Of a stretch of DNA of 64,000 nucleotides, positions 49,942 to 57,623 are shown in pieces. Position numbers and translations under genes: made by a program. Location: NCBI GenBank assembly GCA_937974195.1, contig CALJIC010000169.1:13510-77509 (forward strand). Direction: 5' to 3'. The first letter of the stretch is position 1; every line of letters begins with the position of its first letter. The stretch is from an uncultured Roseiflexaceae bacterium. GTDB lineage: Bacteria > Chloroflexota > Chloroflexia > Chloroflexales > Roseiflexaceae. The notes below the pieces were generated by a model. The model searched no databases and was not told the origin of the DNA. It worked only from the letters and a program-made list of their open reading frames with translations.

Positions 49942-51120
49942 CTACATGCCACCGCCGTCGTTTGGCCCGCGCCACAGCTGGCGCCCGGCGTCCCAGCGCC
50001 AGCCGAGGCTCCCCGGCTCCAGCCCGCGCCGCGGCCACCCCGCCGCGATGCGCTCGGCCGTCTCGGGCCAGCTCCGCACGCCGCTCACCGCGTCCGCGGC
50101 CTCCACGCTGCACGCGCCGACCGCGTTTGCGGCTATCAGCGCATCCTCGGGGCCGAAGCCGCGCAGCAGCCCCATCAGAAAGCCGGCGATCGTCGCGTCG
50201 CCGGCCCCCGTCGTCCCGGCGACCTCGACCGCGAAGCAGGGCGCCCACAGCTCCCGGTCGCTCCACGCCAGCCGGTCCGCCGGGGCGGCCCGCGCCATCC
50301 GCGAGAGCCGCTCGGCGCCGGCCGTGCGCAGGTACATGCCGCGGTGGCCGATCTTGAGGCCGACCACGCCGGCGCCGAGCGCGATCAGCTCCCCGGCGAC
50401 CGAGGCCAGCAGCTCGGCCGTCACCGCTTCCACGAGCCCGCCCGGCGCGGCCGCCATGCGCTCGAACGTCGGCCGGTCCAGCGCCAGCAGCAGCTCCTCG
50501 ATGTTCGGCATGAACAGGTCGACGTGCGGCAGCGCCGCCGCCAGCACCTCGCGCCAGTCCACTAGCCCGGCCGGGCCATGTGGATCGATCATCGTCCAGT
50601 CGAGCGAGGTGCCGGCGCCGACCAGCTTCGCGCGGCGCATCAGCGTCGCCAGCTCGCGCCCGCCCTCCGCGCTCATCCGCGCCATCGTCGGCGGGTAGCC
50701 GAAGTGAAGCAGGCGCGCCTGCGCCAGCATCTCGTCCGTCACGTCGGCCGCCGTGAAGGCCGCGTTGCAGCCGGGGTGGTGGATGAACATCCGGTCGGCG
50801 TCCGGCGGGCTCAGCACGATCGTGTGCGACGTCTGCTCGCCGGGCGCCACCACGAGCCCGGCCGTCAGCTCCGGGCCGCGCGAGCCGATGATCTGCCGCA
50901 CCGCCTGCCCGAACAGGTCGTCGCCGACCCGGCCCACCAGCAGCGCCGGCACGCCCAGGCGGTGCAGCGCCACACCTGTGTTCGCCACCGCCCCGCCGGT
51001 GGCGAGCGTCGCCGGGCCGGCCGCAACCGACCTGCCGGGCGTAAAGCTGACGCCGCGCGCCAGCCCCGGAAGTATATCCAGGCACAGGTGTCCAGCGACG
51101 ACAACTTCGTACTGCGCCAT
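49942..51120 (-). CDS. PfkB-family carbohydrate kinase
   Basis: A 392-residue ribokinase/PfkB kinase. Substrate-side motif ATGGAVANTGVALHRLGVPALLVGRVGDD and the C-terminal anion hole with catalytic Asp in AGTTGAGDATIAGFLMGLLRG are both intact. The substrate is unknown. The 2-keto-3-deoxygluconate or tagatose/fructose kinase subgroups are possible given the FAH hydrolase next door and the aldolase at 38 kb. The start at MAQYEVV has GAGGAG upstream. The 45 codons before it read through a terminator and promoter. A separate promoter (TTTGCA-17-TATACT) lies 30 bases upstream, so the pair forms its own operon. Confidence 0.92.
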   Translation of the reverse strand: MAQYEVVVAGHLCLDILPGLARGVSFTPGRSVAAGPATLATGGAVANTGVALHRLGVPALLVGRVGDDLFGQAVRQIIGSRGPELTAGLVVAPGEQTSHTIVLSPPDADRMFIHHPGCNAAFTAADVTDEMLAQARLLHFGYPPTMARMSAEGGRELATLMRRAKLVGAGTSLDWTMIDPHGPAGLVDWREVLAAALPHVDLFMPNIEELLLALDRPTFERMAAAPGGLVEAVTAELLASVAGELIALGAGVVGLKIGHRGMYLRTAGAERLSRMARAAPADRLAWSDRELWAPCFAVEVAGTTGAGDATIAGFLMGLLRGFGPEDALIAANAVGACSVEAADAVSGVRSWPETAERIAAGWPRRGLEPGSLGWRWDAGRQLWRGPNDGGGM

Positions 51121-51149
51121 GGGGCTTTCATCTCCTCGGGCTCGCCCCA

Positions 51150-51178
51150 AGTATACCGGAGACGGCTCGAAATGCAAA
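51150..51178 (-). promoter_or_regulatory. Promoter of the PfkB-FAH pair
   Basis: On the minus strand TTTGCA (51178-51173), a 17-base spacer and TATACT (51155-51150). The -35 overlaps the T-run of the preceding terminator. Confidence 0.6.
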
Positions 51179-51201
51179 AAGAGGCGGCGGGAGCAGCCTC
51201 T
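51176..51201 (-). terminator. Intrinsic terminator of the sigma-like gene
   Basis: On the minus strand AGAGGC and GCCTCT (51201-51196 with 51185-51180) form a stem ending directly in TTTTT. Confidence 0.7.
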
Positions 51202-51232
51202 GCCGCCCCCGCCGCCCCAGGCCGCCCGCCGG

Positions 51233-51859
51233 CTAGTCGGCCGCCAGGTCCTCACGGAACTGGCGCAGCGCCAGGTTGCGCTGCAGGCGCGCCTTCAGAT
51301 TGCGCTGCGCCGCGTACACGTCCTTCACCTCTTTGAACAGCCGCTGGTGGCGGAGCAGGATCCTGCGCGGCGGGATGTCGTACAGGAAGTTCTCGACCAG
51401 CACCACGCGCTCCTGCTCGGTCTCCACCGCGTCGCTCACCACGCGCCACAGCTCGTCGAACTCCATCTGCTCGAGCACCAGCTGCTCCGGCGTCGGCACG
51501 CCGCGCTGCTCCAGCCGCTGCATCGCCCGCTCGCGGCTGGCCTGCGCCCGCGCCATGTCGATCAGCTCCGCCGCCACGCAGCTGCGCAGGTAGGCCAGCA
51601 GCGCCGCCAGATTCGGAAACGCGGCGAGGCGCTCCGGGCTCAGCGCCGACCACGCGCGCGAGAGGGCACGGTCGGCGATGGCGCCGTGATCCTCGTCGGG
51701 CGGCGGCTGGACGCTCTGCTGCCGGACCCAGCTGATCAGCATCGGGCGGTAGCGCTGGTAGATCGCTGCCCACGCGGCCGCCTCGCCCTCGGCGATCGCC
51801 CGCCTGAACAGGGCGTATCCCTCGTCCTGCGCCTCTCTGTCGCTCTGGTGCGCCGTCAT
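51233..51859 (-). CDS. Sigma-70-like (ECF-type) factor with diverged region 4
   Basis: A 208-residue protein. Its first half resembles sigma region 2 (AIAEGEAAAWAAIYQRYRPMLISWVRQQ ... DRALSRAWSAL ... LAALLAYLRSCVAAELIDMAR). The second half (about 120-208) has a helix-rich ETEQERVVLVENFLYDIPPRRILLRH segment where region 4 should be, but I cannot see a clear helix-turn-helix consensus. It could be a true ECF sigma factor or a sigma-derived regulator. The lipoprotein gene upstream on the same strand, 350 bases away, may be a partner but is probably not in the same transcript. A terminator follows closely. Confidence 0.7.
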   Translation of the reverse strand: MTAHQSDREAQDEGYALFRRAIAEGEAAAWAAIYQRYRPMLISWVRQQSVQPPPDEDHGAIADRALSRAWSALSPERLAAFPNLAALLAYLRSCVAAELIDMARAQASRERAMQRLEQRGVPTPEQLVLEQMEFDELWRVVSDAVETEQERVVLVENFLYDIPPRRILLRHQRLFKEVKDVYAAQRNLKARLQRNLALRQFREDLAAD

Positions 51860-52206
51860 AGCTCTACCTCTTGTTGCCGTGTCTTGTTGTTCCGGCGCTG
51901 CGCAGATCGCTCTGGGGGGACGCTCTGGGCTACCTGGATCTTCGCCAGGTCATGAGCTCTTCCTCATCTCGGTATCCTGCCGGCTGGACCGGCGCGGATA
52001 GCCCTGGTGATCGCCTCACCAGGTGGCGGGGACGGCATCGTGCGTTCGGCGACCTGACGCGTGGGGGGATATACGGCGGCGCACAGCGTCGTGCGCATCG
52101 CCACACTATACAGGACGGCGGAAGGCCGAGCGGGGTTACACACTCCTGTGGCCGTGCCGCCATGCGCTGCCGCCACCGTCGCGCCGGTGAGGGCCTCACG
52201 CGCCTT
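51860..52206. other. Gene-free stretch between sigma-like and lipoprotein genes
   Basis: A 347-base gap with no convincing gene. It holds a TATAGT hexamer on the minus strand (52110-52105) without a matching -35, and a CCTGGTGATCGCCTCACCAGG palindrome near 52003-52023. Either could control the sigma-like gene. Confidence 0.4.
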
Positions 52207-53010
52207 CTAGCCCTCGCCTGGTGTCGCCGACGTCACCGGCAGAATCGCCAGCACCGTGAGCGAGCCGTCGCGCCACACCCCCTCGACCTGCACAAGTCCG
52301 AAGCGCACGTCGCCCGACGGCGTGCGCTCGAGCGAGGCGGGAAGCATCGCCTCGTCGATCACTCCGGCCAATTTTAGCTGAAGCGAGGCGGCCTCCGGCA
52401 CGCCGCCCGGGCCGAGCCGCGACGCCAGCACCGCTGCGCCCGGCCGCGCCAGCAGCGCGCCGTTCACGCGCACCGCCTGCCTATCGTAGTCCTGCGGGCG
52501 CTTCACCAGCGTCTCCACCGACGCCTCGCGCGGCGTGAGCGCCTGCACCTCGGGCGCCCGCATCCGGAAGCGGTACGCCCCGCCGGGGCCGAAGGAGCCC
52601 GGCCCCTCGAGCCCGCCGCGCGCGATGACCAGCGTCGAGCCACCCGACCCGCTGCGCAGCCCATCCGCGGCAGGCGCGCCCTCGCCACGCTCGATCCAGA
52701 TCTGATCCTGCGCGGACCCGACCGGCCGCAGGCCCTCCGGCCCCGCGCTGAGCCGGCCCACCAGCCGCTCGCCGTCGGCGTCGGCCAGCAGGTAGCCGGC
52801 GACCGAGATGGTCCCGGGCTGCGGCTGCGCCAGCGCCTCGGCGACAAGCGCGAACTCCGGGTTCCTCCCAGCCTCCTGGGCGGGTCGCGCGGCGGCGCAG
52901 GCGGCCAGCAGCGCGGCGCTTGCCAGGAGCAGCAGCAGCGCGGCATACGGCGCCCGTCGAGCCCCAGCTGCTGGGAGCCGGCCGCGTGCCAGGCCCCTTG
53001 CGCGATCCAT
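52207..53010 (-). CDS. Putative lipoprotein of unknown function
   Basis: A 267-residue protein with a basic N-terminus, a hydrophobic stretch (APYAALLLLLASAALL) and a lipobox LAAC, so it is probably lipidated at that Cys and anchored outside the membrane. The mature part is beta-rich. Its C-terminal half (VKRPQDYDRQAVRVNGALLARPGAAVLASRLG...LQLKLAGVI) has the look of an OB-fold or tRNA_anti-like domain seen in bacterial lipoproteins, but I cannot assign it firmly. Three in-frame ATGs exist. The last (53010) puts a short n-region before the signal and has GGGGA upstream. It is divergent from the mevalonate genes. Confidence 0.65.
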   Translation of the reverse strand: MDRARGLARGRLPAAGARRAPYAALLLLLASAALLAACAAARPAQEAGRNPEFALVAEALAQPQPGTISVAGYLLADADGERLVGRLSAGPEGLRPVGSAQDQIWIERGEGAPAADGLRSGSGGSTLVIARGGLEGPGSFGPGGAYRFRMRAPEVQALTPREASVETLVKRPQDYDRQAVRVNGALLARPGAAVLASRLGPGGVPEAASLQLKLAGVIDEAMLPASLERTPSGDVRFGLVQVEGVWRDGSLTVLAILPVTSATPGEG

Positions 53011-53143
53011 AGCGGCTGATTCCCCGGCCGGATTCTCGTCGTCCATTCCCGTGTGCTTAGCAGTCCGCCGATGCTGTGGTGCGCTGTGCTTCCGCACACC
53101 TCGCCCCCTGATGATAGCACACCGCGAGCTGCTTGATAGGTTT

Positions 53144-53188
53144 TGACAGCCGCTCCGGTGCTTTTGAGCACCTGTCAGCTGGTATACT
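53144..53188 (+). promoter_or_regulatory. Candidate promoter/operator of the HMG-CoA reductase gene
   Basis: TATACT at 53183-53188 is preceded by a nested inverted repeat: outer TGACAG/CTGTCA (53144-53149, 53172-53177) and inner GGTGCT/AGCACC (53157-53162, 53167-53172). No -35 fits at 17 bases. The palindrome could be a regulator site. Confidence 0.4.
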
Positions 53189-53265
53189 TTCGGTTAGTAT
53201 CGATCGTTCTGCGGTTCACAAGTGACGTGTGGACCCTCGAGATCACAGGAGACGAACATTCAACT

Positions 53266-54564
53266 ATGGCGACGCGCAACTCTAGGCTTGGCGGCTTCTA
53301 CCAGCTCAACCCGCTCGAGCGACTTCAGGCGGTGAAGGCGTTCGACGGGCTGACCGACGAAGACCTGCGCCAGCTCCACGGCGGCAATGGGGCCTTGTCC
53401 GTCGAGCGCGCCGACAAGATGATCGAGAACGTTATCGGGACGTTCAACCTCCCGCTGGGGGTCGCGACCAACTTCAAGATCAACGGCCGCGATGTCCTCA
53501 TCCCGATGGTGGTCGAGGAGCCCTCGATCGTGGCCGGCGCCAGCTACGCGGCCAAGCTCGTGCGGGCCGGCGGCGGCTTCGAGGCCAGCTCGACTCCCCC
53601 GCTCATGATCGGCCAGGTCCAGCTGGTCGGCGTCGCGGATCACGCGCGCGCCGCCGCAGACATTCTCGCCCGGCGCGACGAGATCATCGCGCTCGCCAAC
53701 CGGCAGAGCACCAGCCTGGTGGCCCTCGGCGGCGGCGCGCAGGACGTCGAGGTCCACAGCTTCGCGACCAGCCCCATGGGCCCCATGCTCGTCGTCCACC
53801 TGATCATCGACTGCCGCGACGCCATGGGCGCCAACGCCATCAACTCCATGGCCGAGGCCGTCGCGCCGGCGCTCGAGCAGATCAGCGGCGGGCGCGCCTA
53901 CCTGCGCATCCTCTCCAATCTCAGCGACCGGCGCCGCGCGCGGGCGCGCGCCGTTGTTCCGCCGGCCGCCCTCGAGCGCGACGGCATCCGCGGCGAGGAG
54001 GTGGTCGAGGGCATCCTCTGGGCCTACGCCTTCGCCGCTGTCGACCCCTACCGCGCGACCACCCACAACAAGGGCATCCTCAACGGCATCGACCCGGTGC
54101 TGATCGCGACCGGCAACGACTGGCGCGCGGTTGAGGCCGGGGCGCACGCCTACGCCGCCCGCAGCGGCCGCTACACGTCGCTCTCGCACTGGGAGCGAGA
54201 CGAGCAGGGCAATCTGGTGGGCACGCTCGAGATGCCCCTGGCGGTCGGGGTCGTCGGCGGGGCGACCAAGGTCCACCCGGCGGCGCAGGCCGCGCTCAAG
54301 CTGCTCGGCGTCCAGCACGCCCACGAGCTGGCCGAGATCTGCGTCTGCGTCGGCCTGGCCTCGAACCTCGCCGCCATGCGCGCCCTCGCCACCGAGGGCA
54401 TCCAGCGCGGCCACATGGGGCTGCACGCCCGCCAGCTGGCGCTCGCCGCCGGCGCCCAGGGCGCGGAGGTGGATATCATCGCGCAGCGCATGGTGGAGGA
54501 GGGCCAGATCAAGCCCGCACGGGCCCAGGCGCTGCTCGAGGAGCTGCGCGCTGTCACCGCCTGA
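53266..54564 (+). CDS. Hydroxymethylglutaryl-CoA reductase, class II
   Basis: A 432-residue HMG-CoA reductase of the bacterial class II type (Pseudomonas mevalonii-like length and motifs). It interconverts HMG-CoA and mevalonate. [23 protein letters not shown] is the substrate site. The catalytic set is E84/E85 ([12 protein letters not shown]), K269 ([10 protein letters not shown]), D285 ([15 protein letters not shown]) and H387 (MGLHARQLA). [15 protein letters not shown] is the dinucleotide-binding block. The start is the ATG at MATRNS; an AGGAG lies rather far upstream (about 15 bases). It is followed by HMG-CoA synthase, which favours an anabolic (isoprenoid) role over mevalonate degradation. 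Confidence 0.95.
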   Translation: MATRNSRLGGFYQLNPLERLQAVKAFDGLTDEDLRQLHGGNGALSVERADKMIENVIGTFNLPLGVATNFKINGRDVLIPMVVEEPSIVAGASYAAKLVRAGGGFEASSTPPLMIGQVQLVGVADHARAAADILARRDEIIALANRQSTSLVALGGGAQDVEVHSFATSPMGPMLVVHLIIDCRDAMGANAINSMAEAVAPALEQISGGRAYLRILSNLSDRRRARARAVVPPAALERDGIRGEEVVEGILWAYAFAAVDPYRATTHNKGILNGIDPVLIATGNDWRAVEAGAHAYAARSGRYTSLSHWERDEQGNLVGTLEMPLAVGVVGGATKVHPAAQAALKLLGVQHAHELAEICVCVGLASNLAAMRALATEGIQRGHMGLHARQLALAAGAQGAEVDIIAQRMVEEGQIKPARAQALLEELRAVTA

Positions 54565-54692
54565 TCCGGTGGCGGGGTGGCGCGGCCGGGTGGCAGAGAC
54601 ATTTCGGGGTGTCAGAGCAGCGCCCCATCGCCCGGCCACCGCTCTGGAGCGCCGCCCCGCCCATCACCAAATCTGCATCCCAGAACGATTGA

Positions 54693-54773
54693 CTGGAGTT
54701 ACGCGGTCGCTGCCGCCCGCCCTCCTTCCAGGGAGGTGTGGAGGGCCTGCGATCCTCCACGGACGCTTCTTTT
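54693..54773 (+). repeat. MITE-like end plus terminator-like repeat between HMGR and HMGS
   Basis: CTGGAGTTACGCGGT (54693-54707) matches the 19.45-kb element end with one mismatch. Then GGGAGGTGTGGAGGGCC, an imperfect hairpin (54738-54744 with 54754-54760), GGAC and CTTCTTTTCC repeat the layout found after uvrA, here on the plus strand. It may end or attenuate the HMGR transcript. Confidence 0.6.
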
Positions 54774-54821
54774 CCGCAGAGGCGGGCCGCCGCGTACATC
54801 GTGTGAGCGAGGAGTCTACGA

Positions 54822-55862
54822 ATGATGCGTCCTGAGAAGCCGGTCGGCATCGCCGGCTACGGCGTCTACATCCCCCGCTACCGCATCGCCGCGCGCGAGA
54901 TCGCACGCGTGTGGAACGGCGCCGGCCTGCCGGTCGAGTCGAAGAGCGTGCCCGGGCCGGACGAGGACACCGTCACGATGGCGATCGAGGCCGCCCGCAA
55001 CGCCCTCGCGCGCGGAGGCGTCCCGGCCGAGCGGCTCTCCGCCGTCTGGATCGGGAGCGAGAGCCACCCCTACTCAGTCAAGCCCTCCGGCACGCTGGTG
55101 GCCGAGGCGCTCGGCGCCACCCCGTGGGTCAGCGCCGCCGACTGGGAGTTCGCCTGCAAGGCCGGCTCGGAGGCCCTGACCGCCGCGATGGGCATGGTCG
55201 GGAGCGGCATGGCCGAGTACGTCCTGGCGATCGGCGCGGATACGGCGCAGGGGCGCCCCGGCGACGCGCTCGAGTACACCGCGGCCGCCGGCGCCGCGGC
55301 CCTGCTCGTCGGCCCCGCCGAGGAGGCCGTCGCGCTCATCGAGGGCACCTGCTCCTACGTCGGCGACACGCCGGACTTCTTCCGCCGCGCCGACCGCCCC
55401 TACCCGGTGCACGGCAACCGCTTCACCGGCGAGCCGGCCTACTTCTCGCAGACGCGCCACGCCGCGGAAGGTCTGCTGCAGGCGCTCGGCGCCAAGCCGG
55501 CCGACTTCACCTACGCGGTGTTCCACCAGCCGAACGCCCGCTTCCCGCAGGCGGCCGCCAAGCAGCTCGGCTTCACTCCCCAGCAGATCGCGCCCGGCCT
55601 GCTCGCGCCCAAGATCGGCAACTCCTACTCGGCCGCCGCGCTGCTCGGCCTCTGCGCGGTGCTGGACGTCGCCCAGCCGGGCGAGACGATCTTCGTCACC
55701 ACCTACGGCTCGGGCGCCGGCTCGGACGCCTACGCCCTGCGCGTGACCGAGCGCATCGAGGAGCGCCGCGCCCGCGCGCCGCTCACCGCGGCCTACCTCA
55801 GCCGTGAGACGTTTGTCGACTACGCTGTGTACGCCAAGTGGCGCGGCAAGCTCGTCTTGTAA
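54822..55862 (+). CDS. Hydroxymethylglutaryl-CoA synthase, archaeal type
   Basis: A 346-residue thiolase-superfamily enzyme that condenses acetyl-CoA with acetoacetyl-CoA to HMG-CoA. The catalytic triad is visible: E80 (WIGSESHPY), C112 ([13 protein letters not shown]) and H235 ([11 protein letters not shown]). The short length and the [14 protein letters not shown] opening match the archaeal branch rather than the ~390-450-residue Gram-positive and eukaryotic enzymes. In archaea this protein forms a complex with an acetoacetyl-CoA thiolase and a DUF35 protein. The homologues of both follow it here in the same order. Start: first of two adjacent ATGs, with GAGGAG upstream. Confidence 0.94.
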   Translation: MMRPEKPVGIAGYGVYIPRYRIAAREIARVWNGAGLPVESKSVPGPDEDTVTMAIEAARNALARGGVPAERLSAVWIGSESHPYSVKPSGTLVAEALGATPWVSAADWEFACKAGSEALTAAMGMVGSGMAEYVLAIGADTAQGRPGDALEYTAAAGAAALLVGPAEEAVALIEGTCSYVGDTPDFFRRADRPYPVHGNRFTGEPAYFSQTRHAAEGLLQALGAKPADFTYAVFHQPNARFPQAAAKQLGFTPQQIAPGLLAPKIGNSYSAAALLGLCAVLDVAQPGETIFVTTYGSGAGSDAYALRVTERIEERRARAPLTAAYLSRETFVDYAVYAKWRGKLVL

Positions 55863-55961
55863 TGTCCACGCCCGACGCGTGGTGGGATCGGGCGGCCTGA
55901 CCGCCCGAAGTCCCCGCTTCCCGCCGCTCTGCGGCCGATATGCTAGCTAAGGAACGACAAT

Positions 55962-57122
55962 ATGCGTGATGTCTACATCGTCGGATCGGCGGCCACAGCC
56001 GTAGCCGAGCACTGGGACTGCAGCGGCCCGTCGCTGGCCGCCGAGGCGTTCGCCGCCGCCCTCGGCCCGCTCGCCCGCGAGCAGGTGGGCGCCATGTACG
56101 TCGCCAGCGCCCTCGCCGGCCCGCTCCAGACACAGGCCCAGCTCGGCGCCGCCGTCGCCGCTGCCTGCGGGCTGCCCGGCGTCGAGGCGCACGCCGTCGA
56201 GGCCAGTGGGGCCTCCGGCGGAGTGGCGCTGCGCCAGGCGTTCCTCGCCGTCGCCTCCGGCGCCCACGATCTCGTCGCGGTCGTCGGCGTCGAGAAGCCC
56301 AGCGATGTGCTCGACGGCCGCCGCGAGGCCGCGCTGGCCCTCGCCGGCGACCCGGACTGGGACGCCATCCACGGCGCAACCCTCACCGCCCAGTGGGCGT
56401 TGCTGATGCGCCGCTACATGCACGTCTACGGCTGCCGCCCCGAGGATTTCGCGCCCTTCCCGGTCAACGCCCACGCCAACGGCGCGAACAACCCCGGCGC
56501 GCTCTACCGCTTCGCGATCACGCCCGAGAAGGTCCGCTCCGCGCCGCCCGTGGCCGACCCGCTGAGCCTGCTGGACTGCTCCACGGCCGCCGATGGCGCC
56601 GCGGTCGTGCTGCTGGCCGGCGAAGGGCTGGCCCGCGAGCTCGGTGGGCCGCGCATCCGCATCGCCGGCTCCGCCGTCGCGACCGACACGCCCGCGCTCC
56701 ACAGCCGGCCCGACCCGCTCTGGCTCGAGGCGGCCGCGCGCTCCTCCGCCGCAGCGCTGCGCGCCGCAAAGCTCTCCGCCGCCGACGTGCAGGTGCTGGA
56801 GGTCACTGACCCGCACGGCATCGCCGCCGCCCTGTCGCTCGAGTCGAGCGGCTTCTTCGAGCGCGGCTCTGCCGTCCGCGCCGCCGCCGACGGCGCCATC
56901 AGCCCGCACGGCGCGACGCCGCTGGCGACTGCGGGCGGCTGCAAGGCCCGCGGCGATACGGTCGGCGCCACCGGCGTCTACCAGCTGGTCGAGCTCGTCC
57001 GCCAGCTGCGCGGCGAGGCCGGCGCGGCGCAGGTGCCGGGGGCGCGCGTCGCCTTCGCGCAGTGTCTCGGCGGCATTGGCGCCACTGCCGCCACCCACGT
57101 GCTCGTCGCAGACAACGCGTAG
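55962..57122 (+). CDS. Thiolase-fold protein without thiolase catalytic residues
   Basis: A 386-residue homologue of archaeal acetyl-CoA acetyltransferase (SCP2-thiolase-like). The fold is recognisable throughout: MRDVYIVGSA, HAVEASGASGGVALRQAF, GGCKARGDTVGATGVYQLVELVRQLRGEAG, CLGGIGATAATHVLV. Every expected catalytic position except the last differs. The nucleophilic Cys (ACASGG) is G83, the His of VHD is T282 (EVTDPHG), and the His of GHPxGATG is D332. Only the C-terminal Cys of the CxGG motif (C368) remains. It therefore probably does not make acetoacetyl-CoA. Its place between HMG-CoA synthase and a DUF35 gene suggests a structural role in a synthase complex. The Shine-Dalgarno AAGGAACGACAA resembles that of the next gene. 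Confidence 0.88.
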   Translation: MRDVYIVGSAATAVAEHWDCSGPSLAAEAFAAALGPLAREQVGAMYVASALAGPLQTQAQLGAAVAAACGLPGVEAHAVEASGASGGVALRQAFLAVASGAHDLVAVVGVEKPSDVLDGRREAALALAGDPDWDAIHGATLTAQWALLMRRYMHVYGCRPEDFAPFPVNAHANGANNPGALYRFAITPEKVRSAPPVADPLSLLDCSTAADGAAVVLLAGEGLARELGGPRIRIAGSAVATDTPALHSRPDPLWLEAAARSSAAALRAAKLSAADVQVLEVTDPHGIAAALSLESSGFFERGSAVRAAADGAISPHGATPLATAGGCKARGDTVGATGVYQLVELVRQLRGEAGAAQVPGARVAFAQCLGGIGATAATHVLVADNA

Positions 57123-57176
57123 CTCGCCCGCCGACGCCCGCGCAACATCGAACTGAAACTGTTAGGAACGACAACT

Positions 57177-57560
57177 ATGGAGCTTGCGAAGCACTGGAGA
57201 GTCCGCTCGGCGCGCTACCGGCTGGAGGGCCAGCGCAACCGCGCGACCGGCGAGGTGCGCTTTCCGCCCGCGCCCTCCGCCACCGACGACTGGGAGCCGC
57301 TCGCGCTGAGCGGCCGCGGCACGGTCTACTCCTTCACCGTCGTCCACCAGCCGCCGGATGGCTACGAGGACCAGGCGCCCTACCTGCTCGCGCTGGTCCG
57401 CCTCGAAGAGGGGCCGCTGGTCACCGCGCAGCTCACCGACTGCGACGCCGAGCAGGCGGCGATCGACATGCCGGTCGAGATGGTCACCCGCAAGCTGCGC
57501 GACCTCGGCCCGGACGGCCTGATCGTCTACGGCTATAAGTTCAGGCCTGTGCTGCGCTGA
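57177..57560 (+). CDS. DUF35 OB-fold protein lacking the zinc-ribbon cysteines
   Basis: A 127-residue protein of the DUF35/acyl-CoA-associated OB-fold family. YRLEG..NRATGEVRFPPAP is the N-terminal rubredoxin-like zinc-ribbon region and GRGTVYSFTVVHQPP...LALVRLEEGPLVTAQL the OB fold. The family normally binds zinc with four cysteines (CxxCG...CPxC) in the first part. Here those positions hold other residues (N21 and T24 in the first pair), and the only Cys in the protein is C89. In archaea DUF35 bridges thiolase and HMG-CoA synthase and channels acetoacetyl-CoA. Linkage here suggests a similar scaffold. It lies 54 bases past the thiolase-like gene. Confidence 0.88.
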   Translation: MELAKHWRVRSARYRLEGQRNRATGEVRFPPAPSATDDWEPLALSGRGTVYSFTVVHQPPDGYEDQAPYLLALVRLEEGPLVTAQLTDCDAEQAAIDMPVEMVTRKLRDLGPDGLIVYGYKFRPVLR

Positions 57561-57578
57561 GCGAGGCCGGAGTTCCGC

Positions 57579-57619
57579 GGTGTCAGTGCTCGCGGAAACG
57601 CCGCCAGCACTGACACCGG
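57579..57619. terminator. Hairpin ending the mevalonate operon
   Basis: A perfect 13-bp stem (57579-57591 with 57607-57619) between convergent genes. No T-run on the plus strand, although the minus-strand gene ends 5 bases away. Confidence 0.6.
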
Positions 57620-57623
57620 CCCT

